From NCBI GenBank assembly GCA_032622095.1, contig CP136062.1, positions 140,384,351 through 140,448,350 on the forward strand: a stretch of DNA of 64,000 bases, read 5' to 3'. The DNA comes from Siphonodentalium dalli (Eukaryota > Mollusca > Scaphopoda > Gadilida > Siphonodentaliidae). The notes below the pieces were generated by a model. The model had not been told where the DNA came from. It searched no databases and was given only the letters and a program-made list of their open reading frames with translations. Made by a program: the position numbers and the translations under genes. This document shows positions 57,926 to 64,000 of this stretch, in pieces (within the stretch, counting starts at the first letter, position 1; every line of letters starts with the position of its first letter).

Positions 57926-59118
57926 GTGTAAAAGAGATTTTCAATGTGAAAACAAAAATCTCAAATTATGACTGTGAAGGGTAATTAAAGTGATGTGAAA
58001 CACTCCGGTATGGTAATCAAATAGAAATGGAGAATAATCTTGTTCAAAGTAGTAATTTGTTCAAAAAGTATATCCAAATTGACAACATACACCATCATTC
58101 TCATATATTAATTAAATGCAGTGACTCTCGATGGCAAAATCGTTTTCATTAGTTTATCGCTGATAGATGCATCCGAATCGAGTAGTAAATATTGACAATA
58201 GAGTGTAGTTCTGATGATGTTTTATATGGAGTGGCACGGTCAACTTGCTTCAAATCTTCAGCGATGTTAGTAGAATGTTACATTCCTCCAGTTGTCATAG
58301 TGCCTGAATACTAACATATCAGTGTCATGCACCCGAGTAAGTACATAATATGTCTTTAATATTCTAAGACATAGTAACATTTGTTGTTAGTGTATGCATA
58401 ACAATGACGCCACTGACAGTATCTCAAACTCAAAATTATTATTTTATACCCCTGAATCTTGACTGATAAAGTTCAGAGAAAGGAAAGCACATCTTTAATT
58501 GCATTCAACCAACAAATGGCTCTTATTAATACATTATAAGTTATGTGAAGATAACCTGATAGGTTATTGTATTTTGCAGATAATAAAAATGATCTCATTT
58601 GTAGAGTTATTTTTGAGGTCTCGCATGATAACGTAGGGTAAATGGAAAGAAATCCTCACCAGTTATAACCAAAATGAATGCATGAGAAATATTATAAATT
58701 TGTTGTTGTATTTCTAGAGCAAGAGCATGTCCTGTTATTTATTACATGATCCTACCCTTATTCCATTCAATAAACCCATTCTATAAATTGTGATATTAAA
58801 CGTTCCTTTAATAACAGGAAATAGTGACAAATGACCTTTGACTTCCGGTTTGTTGTCTGTATGCTACGCCTCAAAATGCTATGGATTCCAATATCTTTAA
58901 AACAAACTATAATGAATGAAGAGTTTGAAAAGTTATGATTAAATATATGCCATTAAATAATCCAAATGGTCTTTATTTATCTGGGACTATTTCTTTACAT
59001 GGGCAAACAACACATAGTTACGTGAAACGACATCACATGCCTTACAGAAGCAGATGTTAGTTTCCCGTCCCATTTGTTGATTTAAGTATGTTTTGGATCA
59101 TGTAATGAATAGAATCTA
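57926..59118. other. downstream flank, nothing recognised
   Basis: No gene, strong hairpin or element end was recognised. Confidence 0.45.
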
Positions 59119-59252
59119 CAACTTGTCCCCAGTTTATAGCGGAATTTACAAAATTCATCCAGTAAATTACGTCTGGACCTCGCCAAATGCTTGGTCCAGA
59201 CCTAATTTACTGGACTCGTTTGGTAAATTCTGCCATAAACAGGGGACTTGTT
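59119..59252. mobile_element. small foldback element
   Basis: CAACTTGTCCCCAGTTTATA at the left and TAAACAGGGGACTTGTTG at the right. Inner arms are CCAGTAAATTACGTCTGGAC and GGTCCAGACCTAATTTACTGG around CTCGCCAAATGCTT. Two mismatched bulges are present. Confidence 0.8.
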
Positions 59253-60108
59253 GAAGATCTTCTATGTATGAAACAGGTCAAACTAAGCTGGTTTTAGGTT
59301 CCACCTGACTAAGTGTCATGTCAACACAAATTTTAGACCAAAATACATTGAATTTGTTTGATTTTCCAAGCAGTATTTAGTTTGAAATTTGTTTATATTT
59401 TTAAATTGACTATTTTCATACTAAAATTTTGTTTTACTGACATGGCCATCAGCATGACTATTTCCAACTAAGGGCTGTCAAGTTGGGAATTTCCAACAAC
59501 TGCAAAGCTTGAGGTATTGCAAATTCTAAAAAATTGGACTCCTACCCCTTCCCTCCCAGCTTCTGAATAAGAATAGGATCGTTTTTATCATTCATCCTCT
59601 CAAAGGATTAAAATGAATAACGTCCATGCTTCAATCCCGCCTTTTATTTTTGCCACAGATACCTTCATTAAAACCAAAAAATGAAGTGTACCAACGTAAT
59701 TCATGCTGTATCATCATAGCATATATTGAGTTCAATTCCATAATTATATCGGAGGATTTCATTTTGGTTATAACTGTATGAAGACCCAAGTACTTACACA
59801 GATAACCGTAGCTTATTTAGAAAGTTTAGTTTTTGAGATGATTGTTTTTGTAAGACGATTTCTTAGTTTTGACTTTTAAATATGTCTATTTTTGGTTATT
59901 GTGTTTGGAAATAAGAGAGAAACCTGTGTTGTAATAATACCATGATCGTGTTTGGTTATTTTTGTGAAGCAAAGTTATAAATAATTATGTATATGAATTA
60001 ATTCAAGCCTCATTTCCATCTCAAAGAAATCTAATCTCTAAACACTGTTCAACTCCCCTGAAAATGTAACCTACGTCCTTGAAGGAACCTATAGTGTTGA
60101 AGCTGACC
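59253..60108. other. downstream flank, nothing recognised
   Basis: AT-rich sequence without an exon, hairpin or element end that I could recognise. Confidence 0.45.
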
Positions 60109-60369
60109 TTAACCCTTCCATGACTGGAGCTTCCTGAATTTTTGCGAACACCCTGTGCCAATGCATTCTCTTATTGATGCAAATCTCCCCTAGGGAGCCT
60201 CACATATATAAGAGAATACATTGGCCTAACAATATTTACCATGACCTTGTGAGCCAGTGCATTCTCTTATATATGCGAGGCTCCCTATGGGAGAAGACTC
60301 GCATATATCAGAGAATGCACTGGCACAGCATCTGCTGCACCAGCGCAGCTTCCGTCATGAATGTGTTAA
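60109..60369 (+). mobile_element. A-family MITE
   Basis: TTAACCCTTCCATGACTGGA to CTTCCGTCATGAATGTGTTAA with both hairpins, the second carrying an extra GAA in its loop. TTAA is kept on both sides. Confidence 0.87.
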
Positions 60370-60817
60370 AACAAAGAGAAAGCCGTGCGTGAATTTTTTT
60401 AATACTTCCATGTCAAGAATATGCAATATACCTTTTCCAGAGATTTTGTTTCCAATTCCAGAATTCTGATGAATACAAATAACACGTTTTTTGTTCAGGG
60501 CCGGTACATCGTGTTCGAAGTTATATTTTTGATGACGTCATTGCATCTTTCTGGGACATATAAAGCTCCTAGAAAGGTGCAAATATTATTAGGAGTATTT
60601 TGGAGCACAAACCGCTATGTGGATTTAGCTATTAATTTTAAGACAGAACAATAATGGGCGTTTCTTTTTACTTTTTCATGATATAGATAACATACTTATA
60701 TGAATCTTCATCTCTAAAGCGACTGAAAGTATAACTAAGGTGTCCAAAACAAATCAATGTTTCGAAATAGATTATAGTGCTGGTAAATGATTGTCAATGA
60801 ATAATATTGAGTCGACA

Positions 60818-61063
60818 TACAGTAATGCCCTAAATAATCGACTCCTTAACCACAGCAGAATTATGGGTAACTTTTCAGGATTTAGTCGGAAATATATATG
60901 GCTTGTTGCCATTCATCGGAAAGCTCTCAGTTGCCATTCATCGGAAATCTCTCACTGAGAGCTTTCCGATGAATGGCAACAAGCCATATTTCCGACTAAA
61001 TCCTGAAAAGTTACCCATAATTCTGCTGTGGTTAAGGAGTCGATTATTTAGGGCATTGCTGTA
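60818..61063. mobile_element. H-family palindrome with duplicated centre
   Basis: TA-CAGTAATGCCCTAAATAATC to TTTAGGGCATTGCTG-TA. Arms are almost perfect inverse copies. The centre carries an extra TTGCCATTCATCGGAAATCT, a partial duplication of the left arm's inner end. Confidence 0.88.
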
Positions 61064-61818
61064 CTAGATGGAAATGAGGATATCCCCTTCGAGTTCTTTG
61101 TTTAGTGTTGAGTCCTTTATTTGTCAAGTATTGAGATCATGATTTTCTTCCACGTAATTTGCATAAATGTTATTGACCATTTGAATATGTAAATTGTTTG
61201 TTTACATACAGAGTCTTTATTATTAACAGTTTGTCCATTCCATTGTGAGAGAATTATACAGTGATTAGCGAAATTAGTTGTACAAATATATTAATCAGAA
61301 ATAGTGGATTTTTTTTGCCACACAACATACAATGGAGCGGGTTGTTGTAAAACATTCTACCCTCTGACTTGTACAACTAGTTTTGGAAATACTCACTCCT
61401 GGTAGTCCTGCTAATTTGCTATGATGTTGGTTGGTCCTGCTGATTTGCTATGTTGCCTTTGGCTAATGAGAACGATTCAACGAAAAGCCATTATCTGTAT
61501 AAAACATCAAAGAACATTAAAAAAAAACATCCATTAACATATATATTTATAAATATATTGACAATGTCTGCATTTTTTTTGCAAAGCGACCATCATCAAG
61601 ATGACTCTTCCGTTCACGTTTTTAACCGGAGCAGCCATTATTAAAATAGTTTAGAATATATATGTTCTTGAACATTTCATGCACACACTGGCTTTTCTAC
61701 CATTTTAGCAAAAGACCTTGAAAATGATTAAGTTTAGAAAAATAACAATACTTTTTATTAAGCGAATCACTTTGTCCCACCAACATCATTGCTAAATCAG
61801 CAATACTCACCAACATCA

Positions 61819-62035
61819 TACAGTAATGCCCTAAATAATCGACTCCTTAACCACAGCAGAATTATGGGTAATTTTTCAGGATTTAGTCGGAAATATGGCT
61901 TGTTGCCATTCATCGGAAAGCTCTCAGTGAGAGCTTCCCAATGAATGGCAACATGCCATATTTCCGACAAAATCCTGAAAAATTACTCATAATTTTGCTG
62001 TGGTTAAGGAGTCGATTATTTAGGTCATTACTGTA
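61819..62035. mobile_element. H-family full palindrome
   Basis: TA-CAGTAATGCCCTAAATAATC to TTTAGGTCATTACTG-TA, with the centre GAAAGCTCTCAGTGAGAGCTT. About 105 bases per arm with few mismatches. Confidence 0.9.
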
Positions 62036-62288
62036 GCTATTTAGCAGGACAACTTGACCAGGGGTGGTAATACTGTATTTGCAAACCTAACATATCTCCA
62101 TTGTATATATTGCCTGTCTCCTTTCCCTGAGATGTGTTCCTTACTCACTCAAAATAAATTATTTTATCATTTTAAATAATTTTAAGCACATGTGTAATTG
62201 TTATTTGTTTATATGGCAATATTTCTTGTACAATTAACTCCTGTAACCATTATTTACACAGAAGACAGAAGATAAGATCTCCCAGGTT

Positions 62289-62505
62289 TTCAGTAATGCC
62301 CTAATTAATCGACTCCTTAACCACATCAGAATTATGGGTAAATTTTCAGGATTTATTCGGAAATATGGTTTGTTGCCATTCATCGGAAAGCTCTCAGTGA
62401 GAGTATTCCAATGAATGACAACAAGCCATTTTTCCGACTAAATCCTGAAAAGTTACCCATAATTCTGCTGTGGTTAAGGAGTCGATTACTTAGGGCATTA
62501 CTGTA
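62289..62505. mobile_element. H-family full palindrome
   Basis: CAGTAATGCCCTAATTAATC to CTTAGGGCATTACTG, centre AAAGCTCTCAGTGAGAGTAT. The left flank is TT instead of TA. It is the third H copy within 1.7 kb. Confidence 0.88.
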
Positions 62506-63028
62506 CTTTGATAAGGTTCCTTCCCACAGTCCAATTATTTTAAAGGCATTGTCGCGGTTATTCTCATTTGGCATAAGGTTTGCCAAAAAGTTACTTTAAC
62601 AGTGAATTCATCTTTGTTGAATTCAGCATTCAGCAATCGACCCAAGTGCGTTCTAAATATAGCAATGATAGCCTGCTTATAGCAATAAAAATGGCAGAAA
62701 AGTTTGGTCAAGTCGTGGAGAAGAAATACATTGTTGGATTTTTATGCTGCATCTATGGACTTTTACTTACTCAATTTAATTGACAATGTTCCACAGAAGT
62801 GAAAGACTCTTGAATTTATATAATTTGGCAAAGATTATGCCACTTTAAAGGAATAATCTGGTATTTCTTTCTAAAACTGCCCTATAAATTGTTTGGAGAT
62901 AAAAATGTACATCAGATTGAAAAAAGTTGTGAATGCATTTTAGCTCTGCCTGATAACAGAATTATGTCTCTGTTTTTTTTCCATTTCACCATTGCTAGTA
63001 ACATGATGTTTTGTCTTTTCACCAGTAT

Positions 63029-63244
63029 TTAACCCTTTCAATACTAAATGCTCATTGACGGGTAGTTGCCATAGGAAATGTTCAGATTATGGATCATATC
63101 CTTAATATCCCTCCAAATCATTCATGCAGAATGAGGTTCCCAGAGGGTGAATTTAGTGATGCTAGCCCACAATGTGGGGTAGCATCACTAAATTCACCCT
63201 CTGGGGACCTCATTCTGCAGAATCATTAGTAGAGAAAGGGTTAT
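63029..63244 (-). mobile_element. F-like element carrying a G hairpin
   Basis: TTAACCCTTTCAATACTAAA at the left and TAGTAGAGAAAGGGTTA at the right resemble F ends. The right part is replaced by a single complete G hairpin (63127-63217, CAGAATGAGGTTCCCAGAGG with inverse). Either a G remnant inserted here or the hairpin was captured. Confidence 0.72.
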
Positions 63245-64000
63245 TTTTTTTTTCAGTGCTTTACCACTTGATTGGCAACTGACTTTGTCATAATCTAATT
63301 GGTGGCTTCGTGTGGTATAATGATCTATGTAGTGCTTTTTCATAATTTTCACCGTATATTTTATGGCACTGTTTTGTTCAGGTAACATATGGAGCAGAAT
63401 GGACCAACACATGTGGAACACTTGAAAACTATTTGACGAAGTTACGGCCATGAATTAATTAATTTCACTGAATCTTGATCGCGATAACATGTTAACTTGA
63501 ACAAATATCATATAATTTTGTTGATATTCGGTATATGAGACTTGCTCCACAATGTCTTGATCAAGTTAGAAAACTGGCCAGGTCCACGTATTTTGGATGC
63601 AGTAGCTGTACTTTTAATAAAAATTCACAAAAATTAACTAATTATGATAGCTGAACAACTTTGGTGAGGTCAATTCGAGGGGGAATATTTGGAATGTCAG
63701 ACTTCCTCAACAGTGTTGTGTATGATAGCCAGTTACAATTAATGCATTTTCAACCCAAGCCCATGTTTGGCATAGCTACCGCAACTCAACCCCGCATCTC
63801 TCATGTGAAACTTGTTTATCCCGAGACGAGAATATATTTATTTTAGAGAGGGTTAGATTCCTATCCATTCATTTGTATGGATGTTCAGCTATTTACTTCA
63901 ACAAACTTTCTTCTTTGTTAACTTATTAGCTTAACCCTACACAAATAAATATGTTTATATGCCTGCCGTCTGCTTTATATTATCAGAATTTCCCTACAAA
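63245..64000. other. downstream flank to window edge, nothing recognised
   Basis: No convincing gene, exon or repeat element. Short open frames here have no family features. Confidence 0.45.

Overview
This is a metazoan genomic window: an AT-rich, intron-rich, repeat-crowded segment carrying the 3' part of one protein-coding gene on the + strand. The repeats suggest a lophotrochozoan, most likely a mollusc. They include elements opening with TTTTAGCTCAACTTAC or TTTTAGCTCACCTGAGACG, and elements opening with TTATACCCCC or TTATGCCCCC and running into arrays of TCCG. The species assignment is an inference from repeat style only. No rRNA, tRNA, CRISPR array or bacterial-type gene was seen.

The only gene I can support is an SLK/STK10(LOK)/Slik-type Ste20-like serine/threonine kinase. 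Nine consecutive exons (7276-7399, 24981-25109, 40682-40825, 41740-41869, 42621-42745, 44493-44681, 47413-47538, 51235-51348, 53475-53639) have AG/GT borders and compatible phases. They encode the last ~414 residues, the charged coiled-coil PKK/ATH-type tail, ending at a TAG at 53637-53639. The kinase domain and 5' end lie upstream of the window. Introns range from 0.75 to 17.6 kb; almost everything else is intronic or downstream mobile DNA.

Region by region. 1-7.3 kb is intron with a decayed hAT transposase remnant and nested MITEs. 7.4-25.0 kb is a 17.6 kb intron, most of it one 13.4 kb terminal-inverted-repeat element (7603-21027, TA flanks). That element carries a dispersed repeated motif and a 4.3 kb satellite-like array. 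25.1-40.7 kb is an intron holding two hAT elements (28558-30344 and 34558-36495; the first with perfect 8-bp target duplications, the second with one mismatch), TTATACCCCC-type elements and a segmental duplication. 40.7-53.6 kb holds the clustered terminal exons, with MITEs lying close to several splice sites and a hAT with transposase remnants (45105-46341). 53.6-64 kb is downstream flank dominated by foldback elements.

Recurrent families were named here for cross-reference. A, B and C are TTAA-flanked elements with different CCCTT-type ends that share one internal hairpin cassette. D and F are other TTAA-flanked families. G is a pair of hairpins around a ~200 bp core, ends near AAGCCTGGAAATAGTGTGTC. 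H is a TA-flanked full palindrome with ends CAGTAATGCCCTAAATAATC. I is the TTTTAGCTCAACTTAC tandem-repeat element. M, N and O are TTATACCCCC/TTATGCCCCC elements. All copy boundaries were read by eye and may be off by a few bases.
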